Part shown: piece by piece, positions 50,252 through 59,606 of the stretch
Layout of the letters: every line of letters starts with the position of its first letter
Numbering within the stretch: the stretch's first letter is position 1
Assembly (NCBI RefSeq): GCF_003966265.1
Contig: NZ_RXNV01000002.1
Location: forward strand, 579,396 to 643,395
Origin: Shewanella atlantica
Lineage (GTDB): Bacteria > Pseudomonadota > Gammaproteobacteria > Enterobacterales > Shewanellaceae
Reading direction: 5' to 3'
DNA: 64,000 bases
The notes under the pieces: generated by a model
Databases searched by the model: none
What the model was told of the DNA's origin: nothing
The model's input: only the letters and a program-made list of their open reading frames with translations
Translations under genes and position numbers: made by a program

Positions 50252-50808
50252 CCGCGCCGTGCTCTCATTAACGACCAGAGTCCGAACAGCCCAAAGATAT
50301 AACCCATTCCCCCTAAAACATCGTGCCAACGGATATTTGCTTCATATTGATCCAGTTGGTTTCGCAGAGGTTGAATCGCTTTTTTCATGGCGGCCTCATA
50401 CAACACCTCACAACTGTCACTATTCTTATCAGCTAGCTCTATTTCCGGCTTTCGTAGTCTCGATTCAGTCGACTCAGAACCCGATAAAACAAATTCAGGA
50501 AATTCGCTACCAGCAATAGCAAATGTTGCAACATGCCCTTGGCCGGCATTCGCGCTTACCTGGTAATCTCTGGCCTCCAGATTGTGAAATATGAACTCCC
50601 CCACTTCGTTGGCATCTGTGCTTGCCACAAGATGTTTATCCACCAGCAAATCAACTTTAGCCCCCTTGGCCCGCTCTCCTCCACCAAAGTAGACTTCACC
50701 GGCCAGGTTTGTGCCGTCTACCCAGGCAAATACCTTAGTGCGATGCGCCTGCGCCGTATTTGTCAGGCACAATGAGATGAGTATGGCTAGGCAAATAAAT
50801 TTAGGCAT
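50248..50808 (-). CDS. NikL/CbiL-like accessory component of the metal transporter
   Basis: 186 aa from the ATG at 50808, with GGAG 9 nt upstream. A signal peptide (FICLAILISLCL, then TAQA) is followed by a carboxypeptidase-regulatory-like domain (AGEVYFGGGERAKGAKVDLL ... EVGEFIFHNL), then a C-terminal helix (GGMGYIFGLFGLWSLM). This layout is the L component that pairs with K in NikKMLQO transporters in place of CbiN. Overlaps cbiM and cbiQ. The name clashes with the C20-methyltransferase CbiL, so no symbol is given. Confidence 0.75.
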   Translation of the reverse strand: MPKFICLAILISLCLTNTAQAHRTKVFAWVDGTNLAGEVYFGGGERAKGAKVDLLVDKHLVASTDANEVGEFIFHNLEARDYQVSANAGQGHVATFAIAGSEFPEFVLSGSESTESRLRKPEIELADKNSDSCEVLYEAAMKKAIQPLRNQLDQYEANIRWHDVLGGMGYIFGLFGLWSLMRARRG

Positions 50809-51406
50809 TGGACTGGACTCCATTAAGAACTTCTGGCTTGACCTTACTGATCAGTACGATAATAAATCCGGAGATCACGCCTTCCAGTACAGACAGGGGG
50901 AGATTGCCCCAGAAAACGACTCTTGCCGTCGAACTGAAGGCCTCCCCGGAAAGATACAGAGATAACGACACCATGATCCCCGTTAGCAATACCGCGCCAC
51001 TTCCTGCTAGAAAGCCTAATATCCGCGCTGGAATACGATGTCTCAGGGGTCTTAGCAGCGCGCCAACCATAACCGCCGGCAAAGCAATATTCAGGCAATT
51101 CACTCCCAATACTACAACCCCTCCAAACCCGAAGAAGATTGCCTGTAATACCAGAGCTATTAACATGACAGGAAAAGCCAACCAACCTAATATCAGCCCG
51201 ATTAAACCATTAAAGATAAGGTGCACACTCGAAGGGCCTAATGGCACATGGATAAGTGAAGCCACAAAAAAACATGCCGATAACACTGCCGCAAAGGGAA
51301 TTTTGTCATCATCGAGTTTTCTTAATCCCAGTACAGTGCCAGCTAAGGTCATGGCGATTCCGGCCATCAATACCGGTGTACCTAATACTCCGTCTGCAAT
51401 ATGCAT
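50801..51406 (-). CDS. cbiM: Cobalt/nickel ECF transporter substrate-binding component
   Basis: 201 aa integral membrane protein. It begins MHIADGVLG, where the free N terminus and His2 bind the metal in CbiM/NikM, so the start is well fixed. HLIFNGLIGLILGW holds a further conserved histidine and asparagine. Upstream and downstream genes overlap or abut. Metal choice cannot be read from the sequence; the riboswitch favours cobalt. Confidence 0.9.
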   Translation of the reverse strand: MHIADGVLGTPVLMAGIAMTLAGTVLGLRKLDDDKIPFAAVLSACFFVASLIHVPLGPSSVHLIFNGLIGLILGWLAFPVMLIALVLQAIFFGFGGVVVLGVNCLNIALPAVMVGALLRPLRHRIPARILGFLAGSGAVLLTGIMVSLSLYLSGEAFSSTARVVFWGNLPLSVLEGVISGFIIVLISKVKPEVLNGVQSNA

Positions 51407-51415
51407 CTTGTCTCC

Positions 51416-52186
51416 TTAATTCATATCCCGGACTTGCAGCCAGATCACGCCTGCCTGCTCATGCTGATATTGCTTACCTTCAAGAGTGAATGACATCTCA
51501 TCCGGCACAAGAGCCGCGATCCCCCACCAGCCTTCACGGGGTAAGACAACAGAAAACTCTCCCGCAGAATTGGTACGAACTTCTAAAGATGCCCAGGCAT
51601 CGGAAGGTAAAACCACACCCGAGTCGTTGTAATATTCAACCTCTACGGAGACATTTGCCGCCGGCCGACCGTCAGCCAACACCCGCCCCGTAAATAGACT
51701 GTTGGTCCACAATGCAAACGGTCGTGTCAGTGGAATAATCTCAACTGGTGTGCCAATGGTTGGCTGCCACTGCCCAAGTGCAGCGAAGGCGTCAATGACA
51801 ACTTTGGCATATTGGGTTATCACTACCTCCTCGGTAGGATCCAGGTAAGGTGCTTGATTGGTATAGAAGGTATAGGTTCCGGGGCGGCGCAGGTTCACAT
51901 CCAATCCCCAACTCGTTTTGCTCCCTTGATTTACGGCTTTGAGCTCGTCAGTTAGCTCCACACGAGTATCATTTATCATATAACCAGCAGATACAGGGCG
52001 TGCAATGGACATAGTGGGTCCAAGGGTAGACGGATGAGTAAAATGAATGGGAAAGTGGAGCCGGCGAGAGTCCCCTGCATCAATCACTTGAGTTTTTGGA
52101 AAAAATGCCAGGAAATGCGCAGCCACCTGGCACGAATATAGCCAAAGGGCGATAAAAATGAAGCTCACAGACACTATTGATTTCAT
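51416..52186 (-). CDS. DUF4198 periplasmic protein, NikK-like
   Basis: 256 aa from the ATG at 52186, where the signal peptide begins (SIVSVSFIFIALWLYSC, then QVAAH). An earlier ATG at 52243 exists. The mature part matches DUF4198/NikK: an N-terminal AHFLAFFPKTQV and a late beta-sandwich with VSVEVEYYNDSG and GWWGIAAL. Such proteins accompany metal ECF transporters and may bind the ion in the periplasm. First gene after the cobalamin riboswitch, 9 bp before cbiM. Confidence 0.75.
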   Translation of the reverse strand: MKSIVSVSFIFIALWLYSCQVAAHFLAFFPKTQVIDAGDSRRLHFPIHFTHPSTLGPTMSIARPVSAGYMINDTRVELTDELKAVNQGSKTSWGLDVNLRRPGTYTFYTNQAPYLDPTEEVVITQYAKVVIDAFAALGQWQPTIGTPVEIIPLTRPFALWTNSLFTGRVLADGRPAANVSVEVEYYNDSGVVLPSDAWASLEVRTNSAGEFSVVLPREGWWGIAALVPDEMSFTLEGKQYQHEQAGVIWLQVRDMN

Positions 52187-52273
52187 CAATGATAACCATC
52201 TAGTTAACCTAAAAAAGATCTGAAATCTAACGTGAACATTCATTGACTGAATATTAACTGCCGACTGAGTGCT

Positions 52274-52445
52274 CCCGCCCAGATTCCAGTGTTGTCATTA
52301 AGGCGGGTTTCCTGACTTCTGGATCGTCGCTTGCTGCACCTTCCCAGCTATGGCCAGTGGTTATGCAGTTCACTTCTCAGTTACAGTTGCGGGTACAGTC
52401 CGACATTTTCATTCGGTTCCCCTAATACCAGGTTAGCCAGATAAC
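52274..52445 (-). promoter_or_regulatory. Cobalamin riboswitch
   Basis: Read on the minus strand: GGGAACCGAATGAAAATGTC, then CGGACTGTACCCGCAACTGT, the CCACTGGCCA / AGCTGGGAAGG arms and the B12-box AAGTCAGGAAACCCGCC. The order and spacing match AdoCbl riboswitches. CCCGCC at the end pairs with GGCGGG at 52279-52274, an expression-platform hairpin between the aptamer and the first gene. It controls the metal transporter, consistent with cobalt uptake repressed by cobalamin. Confidence 0.9.
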
Positions 52446-52540
52446 CTCAGTTTCACAGAGTGAAAAATGGTTATTTGACAATGGTATAAGCCTTACGGCT
52501 CCTTAATGAAATTATTTTATGGGATTTGGCAGTTGCCATC

Positions 52541-52558
52541 ACTGTGAGTTTTCACAGT
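52541..52558. promoter_or_regulatory. Perfect palindrome ACTGTGA-N4-TCACAGT
   Basis: A 7-bp inverted repeat with a 4-bp centre, upstream of the riboswitch, about 226 bp downstream of the LuxR gene's stop. The half-site is CRP-like but the spacer is two bases short of a CRP site. Confidence 0.45.
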
Positions 52559-52783
52559 AAATTCTACGCCAAGGGTAAAGTGAGAGTTATATCACTGGCC
52601 TGAGTCACAACATCATAGGGCAGAGGTATGGGAACAGGTATATCAAGACTGCACAGACCGAGCCACTCTCACAAGAGAGGCGTCGTCAGACAAAGCTGAG
52701 TGTTCGCAAAAAAACAGTATTAATACTAAGCAGTGACCTCGACTCTCCTACAAAAGAGGGCCACTAAGATACTTTCGATAAGT

Positions 52784-53521
52784 TCAGATAAGGTAGTTAG
52801 TATTAGCAAGCTTGATAAGGTGGGCCATATTTCTGGCCGCAAGGGTCTCTTTTAGCACATCGATATGATAGTCGATACCACGCTCAGTAAGATGGCATGA
52901 ATCGGCTATCTCAGACCTGCTATAGCCATTTGACAGCAATGAAAGAATATTTCTGGATACGGGTTTCACGATGTTAAAATCCACTAAAGGGTTGATCTCT
53001 TTTCCATGGACACTCGCAATTTTCATATGCAGATATTCTAGCTCCTCAACCATGACTGAGCTGCCATTTACGAGCTCATCTTTTATCATGTCACTGTCGA
53101 TGAGTAGTGAAAATCTACCGATCATTTCTGATGAGAAGGGACAGGGTACCGTAAAGGTAAGTCTATGCTGATAACCAAACTTCATCATATCGATAAGCGG
53201 CGAAGGCTTACCTTTTATATCCCTGTCATACTGCCAAAGGTGTAAGTCATTCTCTAATACCTGTTCAAAGTTTCTGTCTTTGACTATCCAGCGATTCCCC
53301 CAACAGCGCCAGTAACTCAACGCATTGGCGGAGCTTGCATAGATATGCTTTCTGCCGGCGACTTTTTGATGAATTATTGTTTTAGAGCTGTAATGAGAAA
53401 ATCGAGGTTTATGGTCAACCAAATCGATACAATAGGCGATATCTGATATTTGATATTTCTTACAAAAAAGCGTTAGCCTGTCGGCTATATCTTCCCGGCA
53501 GTGATCATCAAGTTTATTCAA
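52784..53521 (-). CDS. LuxR-family transcriptional regulator
   Basis: 245 aa. The C-terminal 60 residues are a LuxR helix-turn-helix (LLSNGYSRSEIADSCHLTER, then YHIDVLKETL). The N-terminal 170 residues resemble the autoinducer-binding fold loosely (for example AYCIDLV and WQYDRDIKGKPSP), but I cannot confirm any signal-binding residues. It stands alone between the riboswitch-controlled transporter and the cobalamin operon, on the same strand, and its target is not known. Confidence 0.75.
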   Translation of the reverse strand: MNKLDDHCREDIADRLTLFCKKYQISDIAYCIDLVDHKPRFSHYSSKTIIHQKVAGRKHIYASSANALSYWRCWGNRWIVKDRNFEQVLENDLHLWQYDRDIKGKPSPLIDMMKFGYQHRLTFTVPCPFSSEMIGRFSLLIDSDMIKDELVNGSSVMVEELEYLHMKIASVHGKEINPLVDFNIVKPVSRNILSLLSNGYSRSEIADSCHLTERGIDYHIDVLKETLAARNMAHLIKLANTNYLI

Positions 53522-53790
53522 GAGTTATCTCCTTAGAATTGCCCGTAGCATAAGTCAGAATGTAAAAGTTATGTCCCGGGCGGTGTTGCCAAACATATCG
53601 AGAGTAACCCGTTAGTGTCACAAGATAGTCAAAAGCTCACGCTAGTTTGTTTTAACCTTATTAACCCTACTCGATCATACCTCAGTTAAACAGATGTGAA
53701 CTCTAGTAAAGCAGTTATTAATAATATAAGGCACTCGTGTTAGAGATCATACTAACCGCAGTGCATTTTGTGACTCATGGCGTCATATTC

Positions 53791-53819
53791 CTCTACGCCA
53801 GCCCCCGACCGGCGTAGAG
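53791..53819 (-). terminator. Hairpin after the cobalamin operon
   Basis: A perfect 9-bp stem (CTCTACGCC with GGCGTAGAG) 28 nt beyond the cobD stop, without a U-tract. Probably an mRNA 3'-end structure. The rest of the 325-bp gap (53522-53846) must hold the LuxR promoter; nothing else is seen. Confidence 0.5.
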
Positions 53820-53846
53820 TTGTAGCAGGCAGGCATTTTGTGGAAT

Positions 53847-54923
53847 TCAGGCTGAGGCTTTTTTGCTACATTCATCTTCAGACTCTATTTCCGCAGAAAC
53901 CCACTGCAAAACCTCAGATAGCCTGCACCACTGAAGCTCATCTGCCGGCAGACCAAAACGTAATGCATTTCGTTCGTCGGTTAACCGGGTCAAGATCCCG
54001 TGTTGGCACAGTCGTTCGTGCCATACAGGAGCCCTCGACAGGTGAACACATTGAAACAGTGCCGTACCGACAATATGGCCCGGTAACACTGATAACAACT
54101 TACGTAGACGTTCACTCGAGTTGTGTAATCGACGAATCTGCATCTGCTGCCACTCTATATCGCAAAATGCCTGTTTACATATCATTCTGGCTGGCCCATT
54201 TAGGCACCAAGGGCCTAATCGATCCTGCAGAGCAAGTCTGATCTCGTCTGGCGCAAACACGAAACCAGCTCTCAGTCCCGCTAGTCCGAAAAATTTACCA
54301 ACTGAGCGCAAGATCACCAGGTTTTGCCCTGCCGCCGGTAACAGACTTTGTTGTGGCGTCGCATCCATGAAAGCTTCATCGACCACCAGGTATCCACCTT
54401 TAAGCGATAATACCTCTAACCAGGCGTTCAGCTTAGTGGCAGGGATCTGGCCTGCAGCCGGATTGTTGGGATTGATGATTAACAAGACGTCGCAGCTGTC
54501 TATCTGCTCAGACGTTGGCTGTTGGTTATATAGAGGAGCACTCACTTCCCTCTTGCTATCTCCATAATATTCTATCTGCCATCCCTGCAGTCGCCATGCC
54601 CTTTCATGCTCCTTATACCCGACCTTAGGCAGCAAGACTCTGCCGGGGCCTTCGCGCATTGACGTTAATACTTGTGGCAGACACTGAATCGCCGCCTGAG
54701 AACCGGCGACAGGCAAAGCATTGTGGCCGCCATAATAGCGATCGGCCGCCGAGATCAGGCCATCATTCTCCTCGGGTAAACGATTCCATGCCGACGGCGG
54801 AATATCCGGCACCGGATAGTGCCAAGGACTCACACCAGTAGATAAGTCCAGCCAGTCCGACTCGACTATTCCAAATCTCTTAGCGACATCCTGCAGGCGG
54901 CCACCATGATGAAGTAAGGTCAT
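53847..54923 (-). CDS. cobD: Threonine-phosphate decarboxylase
   Basis: A PLP enzyme (358 aa) that makes (R)-1-amino-2-propanol phosphate, the linker of the cobalamin nucleotide loop. Seen are the N-terminal LHHGGRLQDVAKRFGI, GGYLVVDEAFMD, and RSVGKFFGLAGLRAGF with the PLP lysine. It overlaps cbiB by 4 bp and is the last gene of the operon. Also called cobC in the aerobic nomenclature. Confidence 0.93.
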   Translation of the reverse strand: MTLLHHGGRLQDVAKRFGIVESDWLDLSTGVSPWHYPVPDIPPSAWNRLPEENDGLISAADRYYGGHNALPVAGSQAAIQCLPQVLTSMREGPGRVLLPKVGYKEHERAWRLQGWQIEYYGDSKREVSAPLYNQQPTSEQIDSCDVLLIINPNNPAAGQIPATKLNAWLEVLSLKGGYLVVDEAFMDATPQQSLLPAAGQNLVILRSVGKFFGLAGLRAGFVFAPDEIRLALQDRLGPWCLNGPARMICKQAFCDIEWQQMQIRRLHNSSERLRKLLSVLPGHIVGTALFQCVHLSRAPVWHERLCQHGILTRLTDERNALRFGLPADELQWCRLSEVLQWVSAEIESEDECSKKASA

Positions 54924-55825
54924 AACACTCTCTCAACTAAAGCAAATATCAATAACAGTGCAAGCCAATAGACAGCACTTAACCATACCAGACGGCTCGC
55001 CCGTGGAATATCGCTCGCTTGTGCCGGTCTGCCAGCCCCCAACACAGGTTTATCACAACGATACCCTTCATATTCGGCCGCACCGCCCATAGTAATATTC
55101 AAACTCCCCGCACCAGTAGCCATCACAACACCGCCGTTGGGGCTGGCACACTTAGGCGCCTGCTCACGCCAGCAATTCAGTGCCAGCGATGAGTTTCCCC
55201 CAAGCGCGTAGGCCAGTGCACACAAGCGCGCCGGGATATAATTTAACAGGTCGTCGAGTTTGGCAGCTCCCCAGCCAAAATTAATAAAGGTCTCATTTTT
55301 ATAACCCCACATGGCATCTAAAGTATTACTGAATCGATAAAGCAGCGCACCGGGGATCCCTGCGATACAAAACCAGAACAGAGCGCCGAACAGTGCATCG
55401 TTGCCATTTTCCAGTACCGATTCAAGGGTGGCATTGACAACCTGTTGCTCAGTCAGATTGTCTGTCTTACGGCTGACAATCATGCCGATCTTCTTTCTTG
55501 CCAGAGGTAAGTCTCCCTGCATTAACGCCTGACTCACTGCGTTACCATGCTCTGACAGGCTTCGACCACCGATAACCAGATAGAGAATCAAAACATCAAG
55601 CCACCAAAGGCGCGGAGCCAGCAAGAAGGGCAATATCGGTAATAGCACCAATATCACCGCCACCACGCCCCTCGCCTTCGTCGGACGCCAGAAAATACGT
55701 TTGACCCAGCCCGCATAACGCCCCAGCCCAACTAAAGGATGAAAACGAGTCATCTCACCCAATACCCTGTCCAGCACTAAAGCCAGCGCAACTATGGCGG
55801 CGCAGTATAGGGGATCAAGCCACAT
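54920..55825 (-). CDS. cbiB: Adenosylcobinamide-phosphate synthase
   Basis: A membrane protein (301 aa) that attaches the aminopropanol linker to adenosylcobyric acid. Family markers: DRVLGEMTRFHPLVGLGRYAG near the N terminus (quoted in part) and SPNGGVVMATGAGSLNI in the C-terminal part. Overlaps cobA by 11 bp. Called cobD in the aerobic nomenclature. Confidence 0.93.
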   Translation of the reverse strand: MWLDPLYCAAIVALALVLDRVLGEMTRFHPLVGLGRYAGWVKRIFWRPTKARGVVAVILVLLPILPFLLAPRLWWLDVLILYLVIGGRSLSEHGNAVSQALMQGDLPLARKKIGMIVSRKTDNLTEQQVVNATLESVLENGNDALFGALFWFCIAGIPGALLYRFSNTLDAMWGYKNETFINFGWGAAKLDDLLNYIPARLCALAYALGGNSSLALNCWREQAPKCASPNGGVVMATGAGSLNITMGGAAEYEGYRCDKPVLGAGRPAQASDIPRASRLVWLSAVYWLALLLIFALVERVL

Positions 55826-57182
55826 GACGATTCTGCTCCGGCGTTAACAGGGCCAATGCTTTCCCGATATCATCGAATGCCACCAGATGATGCGCTATGC
55901 CTTGCTGGCTTAGCATATGTGCGAGTTTAGGTTTTGTTGTCACCAGATATTGCCAGTTAAAGAGATCCGGCCTTGTAATTAGCATCTCCATAACGGCGCT
56001 ATCATCCACCCAACAGATATCCAGCTTACCCATAGAGAATTTGGGTGCCGTGACTATAAACTGACATCCGCATAACCCGGCATCATCCTCACTTGATACC
56101 AGAGATAATGAAGATTCCGGCGCCCGCTCATTTTCATCAATCAATAGCCCGTAACGAGCCAAATGGCACAGAGCCGATTTTGTCCCCGTTATTTCCCATG
56201 GCCACGATCGGATATCCATTTTATGTTCCGCTGCCGATGCCTGCAGCGCTTTAGCGGCATTATCATCGGCAAGCCAGAGTGCCTTTGATGCCATGATCCG
56301 TTTCCAATCGAAGGGATTAAAACCACATTCCATCTCGGTTCCCGGCCCCCTTATCACCTCGGCGCCAGCTACACGCAGGGATTCAGACACCGCTTCGTGT
56401 TGACAGGGAACCATCACAGAGCGCCCGGCCAAGGGTAACCTGCTGCGCCAATCCAGCTCAGATGAAAGATCCACCACCTGACCCATGATCACCAATACAG
56501 GACTGCCATCACTGTGAATATCGGCATCCATCACCTCATCGACCTTACCTAAGGTCGTAGTGAGCAGCTTCTGTTTATAACTGGTTGCCGAAGCAACAAG
56601 CGCCACCGGCGTGTCGGGGTCGCGCCCTTCGGCAATCAATTTAGCCGCATGAACGGCTAACTTCTTAGCCCCCATATACAGCACTAAGGTGCCTGAGCTC
56701 TTGCCCATAGAGGCCCAGCTGGTCAGGGTTTTGGAAGGTCTGTGGCCACTCACAAAAGTGACATCCGACGCCATACCATTACTGGTCAACGGGAAGCCCG
56801 CATAGGCGGCTGCGCCCAGCGCGGAAGTGATACCGGGAACGATTTCATAATCGATACCGTGATGAGTCAGGCTGCGACACTCTTCGGTCGCTCGACCGAA
56901 GATAAAAGGATCACCGGACTTAAGCCGCAATACCGTCTTACCCGCTAACGCCTCGGCAACGACATCCGGGTGCATGCCATATTCAATACTACTGCCACAA
57001 TATCCCCGGTAACCGACTGGCATCATCTCTTTCTCGGCTGGGACTAAAGAGAGAATGGCCGGACTGACAAGCAGGTCGTAACAGACCACATCACAGAAGG
57101 ACATTAACTTTATCGCACGCCAGGTCAGAAGACCCGGATCCCCGGGACCCGCTCCCACAAGATACACTTTTCCAACGCTCAT
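55815..57182 (-). CDS. cobA: Uroporphyrinogen-III C-methyltransferase with HemD-like domain
   Basis: 455 aa. Residues 1-245 are the SUMT domain that makes precorrin-2: VYLVGAGPGDPGLLT, LKSGDPFIFGR and GITSALGAAAYAGFPLT. The rest (PLAGRSVMVPCQHEAVSESL and on) looks like a diverged uroporphyrinogen-III synthase (HemD) domain. Since a normal hemD is expected elsewhere, the second domain may be redundant or regulatory. Overlaps cbiF by one base and cbiB by 11 bp. Confidence 0.88.
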   Translation of the reverse strand: MSVGKVYLVGAGPGDPGLLTWRAIKLMSFCDVVCYDLLVSPAILSLVPAEKEMMPVGYRGYCGSSIEYGMHPDVVAEALAGKTVLRLKSGDPFIFGRATEECRSLTHHGIDYEIVPGITSALGAAAYAGFPLTSNGMASDVTFVSGHRPSKTLTSWASMGKSSGTLVLYMGAKKLAVHAAKLIAEGRDPDTPVALVASATSYKQKLLTTTLGKVDEVMDADIHSDGSPVLVIMGQVVDLSSELDWRSRLPLAGRSVMVPCQHEAVSESLRVAGAEVIRGPGTEMECGFNPFDWKRIMASKALWLADDNAAKALQASAAEHKMDIRSWPWEITGTKSALCHLARYGLLIDENERAPESSLSLVSSEDDAGLCGCQFIVTAPKFSMGKLDICWVDDSAVMEMLITRPDLFNWQYLVTTKPKLAHMLSQQGIAHHLVAFDDIGKALALLTPEQNRHVA

Positions 57183-57952
57183 TAGTTGGCCTCCACTATT
57201 CTGGCACGGCGAAAGCCATGGGAAAATGTGTTGTCATAGAGCTTAGAATCTTTAAAGTCTTTCTCTTGCAGAACTTTACTGACAATGATCATAGCGGTAG
57301 CTTTGATGCCAGCCGCCTCTACCTGCTGAGTAATATTATCTAAGGTTCCGCGGATAATACGCTGCTCAGGGTGCGAGGCTTTCTCGACGACGGCAACAGG
57401 CCAATCATCTGAGTAGACCTCTTTGAGTTCACGTACCACCTTACGAATAAGGCTTATGGAGAGGAACAGACACAGGGTGGCTTCGTGTTGCGCTAATGAT
57501 TTAAGATTCTCCTTATCCGGTACCGGCGTACGACCGGATGCGCGACTTAAGATGATGGTTTGGCACACCTCAGGTAAGGTAAGCTCCTGTCCCAATGCTG
57601 CTGCACTTGCCTGAAAACTGCTGACACCCGGAACGACTTGCCAGTCGATACCCAGCTCATCGAGTCTGCGCGTCGTTTCGGCAAGCGAACTATAGATAGA
57701 GAGATCGCCTGTTTGCACTCGTGCTACGTCCTGATTGTTATCATATGCCTGCTTACAAACCGAGACTATCTCATCGAGATCCATGGCTTCGGAGCTTAAA
57801 ACCAAAGCCTCGTCGTTGGCACGGGCCACCACCTCGGCCGGAACCAAAGATCCTGTATAGAGTACAACCGGACAGCGCTCGACTAACTTGGCCCCTTTAA
57901 CTGTGATCAGATCCGGATCGCCAGGGCCTGCACCAATAAAGTATACGGTCAT
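57182..57952 (-). CDS. cbiF: Cobalt-precorrin-4 C11-methyltransferase
   Basis: 256 aa tetrapyrrole methylase: VYFIGAGPGDPDLITVKG at the N terminus, QTGDLSIYSSLAE and PGVSSFQASAAALGQELTLP as CbiF-type motifs. In the anaerobic pathway it acts after CbiH. It overlaps cbiH by 4 bp. Also called cobM. Confidence 0.93.
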   Translation of the reverse strand: MTVYFIGAGPGDPDLITVKGAKLVERCPVVLYTGSLVPAEVVARANDEALVLSSEAMDLDEIVSVCKQAYDNNQDVARVQTGDLSIYSSLAETTRRLDELGIDWQVVPGVSSFQASAAALGQELTLPEVCQTIILSRASGRTPVPDKENLKSLAQHEATLCLFLSISLIRKVVRELKEVYSDDWPVAVVEKASHPEQRIIRGTLDNITQQVEAAGIKATAMIIVSKVLQEKDFKDSKLYDNTFSHGFRRARIVEAN

Positions 57953-58794
57953 GCTAATTCTCCTACTTCTGTATTAAGGCTTCTGCCACGTTTCTGGCCG
58001 GGTTTGACGGCTCCGTTTTCAAAATCATATTTTCGGTTGTAACCACGAGGGGTAATGATCTTGTCACCGAAGCGATAACTCTGACTGTTACCTATAATCA
58101 CGGCGGCTGTCATACCAAATTCGCACTCCACAAACTCGCCGAGGGTCGATAATGTGATCTCCTGTTCCTCTCGATAGGCATCTTTCACAATCGCCACGGG
58201 CGTCGCAGCATCACGGCGTCTAAGTAAGATATCCCTGGCGATGCGGATATGGTCCTGACGGCGACGTGAGCGGGGGTTATAGAAAGTAATGGCAAAATCG
58301 GCTTCGGCCGCCGCAGCGACCCTACGTTCGATGAGTTCCCAGGGGGTGAGTAGATCGGACAAAGAGATAGTACAGCTATCGTGACCCAAGGGGGTACCAA
58401 CCAAAGAGGCACAAGAGGTGGCAGCTGTGACACCGGGGATCATATCGACCTTAAGAGCATCACCTTCCCGCCAACCGTTGTGCTCCAACAACTCATAAAC
58501 CAATGACCCCATGGCATAGATACCGGCATCACCGGATGACACCACGGCGACCTTACGACCCGTTAATGCCTGCTCCACGGCAACTCTGGCCCGTGCCACC
58601 TCACTGGTCATGCCATTAGCGGTAATATCCTGATCTGTGATGACAAAATGCAGAGAGTCAATATAGGGCTTATAACCCACGACAGAGTCCGCGGCCTCGA
58701 TGGCTTCACGCGCCATAGGGGTCAGTAACTTTTCACTGCCCGGACCGATACCCACGATACTCAATGTGCCGTTCATTTTTGGCTTTTCGCTCAT
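57949..58794 (-). CDS. cbiH: Cobalt-precorrin-3B C17-methyltransferase
   Basis: 281 aa. Seen are LSIVGIGPGSEKLLTPMA, VVGYKPYID, VVSSGDAGIYAMGSL and DFAITFYNPRSRRR, which identify the ring-contracting CbiH/CobJ family. The C-terminal 25 residues (GYNRKYDFENGAVKP...) are an extension. Overlaps cbiK by 4 bp and cbiF by 4 bp. Confidence 0.93.
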   Translation of the reverse strand: MSEKPKMNGTLSIVGIGPGSEKLLTPMAREAIEAADSVVGYKPYIDSLHFVITDQDITANGMTSEVARARVAVEQALTGRKVAVVSSGDAGIYAMGSLVYELLEHNGWREGDALKVDMIPGVTAATSCASLVGTPLGHDSCTISLSDLLTPWELIERRVAAAAEADFAITFYNPRSRRRQDHIRIARDILLRRRDAATPVAIVKDAYREEQEITLSTLGEFVECEFGMTAAVIIGNSQSYRFGDKIITPRGYNRKYDFENGAVKPGQKRGRSLNTEVGELA

Positions 58795-59606
58795 TCTCGA
58801 GAGGCTCCTAATTTAAGTAGACATTCAGAGGTTTGTTCAATGAGGCCCTCTTTAACTTCCGTAAGATCTAACAAACAAAACCTGTCTCCGCTTATAGGCC
58901 GAGCCGTTTCAACTTGCGTACATTGGCGTAGATCATCGGCGATATTCTTAACATCATTCTCAAAGTGATTGCCCGAAACCAAGAGTAATGGAATGAGCCG
59001 GACTCTAGCGGCACCGGTAAATTTAGCCTTGAGAGGATCGGCGATCAGCGGGTAGGAATTGGCTCCTTCCAGAGAACAGGTTAAGTTGCGTTCAGACAAG
59101 TTCCCCAGCAAAGACTCGCTATACCAGATACTGCTATAGCCCGGTGAGTCCAAGTTGGGCGCGCCATGATAAATAAATAGATTGTATTCATCTTCGCTGG
59201 TGGGAAACCGGCTATTCAGCGCTGCCAGTATACGGTTAGCATGTTTTACCTGATGTAATATCGCCGGTGTGTGTTCAATTTTTGACAGGCTGAAAGCCCT
59301 GAAGCCTTCGATGGTTTTAACCACCTGTTGGTGCTCTTCTGTTGGAAACAGGTAACAGGACACCACGCAGATCCTTTGGTATCCGGCTCGGTCGAGCGCG
59401 GCGAGTTGCTCAGGGAGCGTCTTAAGTTCAGGATCTGCAAGTTTGTTCAGCACACTGCGTGAACTCAACGCCATAAACATATCGGTATCGAGAAATTGAG
59501 CCGTATAGAGCTTACGCAGTGCCTGGTACTTTGCCTGCTGGTTAACAGAGCCAAAGCAACACAAGACTATGGCCGTGCCCTTCTTATAATGTCGCAATCT
59601 TTTCAT
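58791..59606 (-). CDS. cbiK: Sirohydrochlorin cobaltochelatase, CbiK type
   Basis: 271 aa. Inserts cobalt into sirohydrochlorin, the step that marks the anaerobic route. The two expected metal-binding histidine regions are visible as YHGAPNLDS and LIPLLLVSGNHFENDV, with ANSYPLIADPL in place of the usual ESYPEVD. It lacks a signal peptide, so it is cytoplasmic. It overlaps the dehydrogenase gene upstream by 23 bp. Sequence is divergent from enteric CbiK. Confidence 0.82.
   Translation of the reverse strand: MKRLRHYKKGTAIVLCCFGSVNQQAKYQALRKLYTAQFLDTDMFMALSSRSVLNKLADPELKTLPEQLAALDRAGYQRICVVSCYLFPTEEHQQVVKTIEGFRAFSLSKIEHTPAILHQVKHANRILAALNSRFPTSEDEYNLFIYHGAPNLDSPGYSSIWYSESLLGNLSERNLTCSLEGANSYPLIADPLKAKFTGAARVRLIPLLLVSGNHFENDVKNIADDLRQCTQVETARPISGDRFCLLDLTEVKEGLIEQTSECLLKLGASRE

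Noticed and set aside
50808..51419. Plus-strand 203-aa ORF opposite cbiM
   Set aside because: CbiM on the minus strand begins with the metal-binding MHIADG and is part of an operon; the plus frame has no recognisable features.
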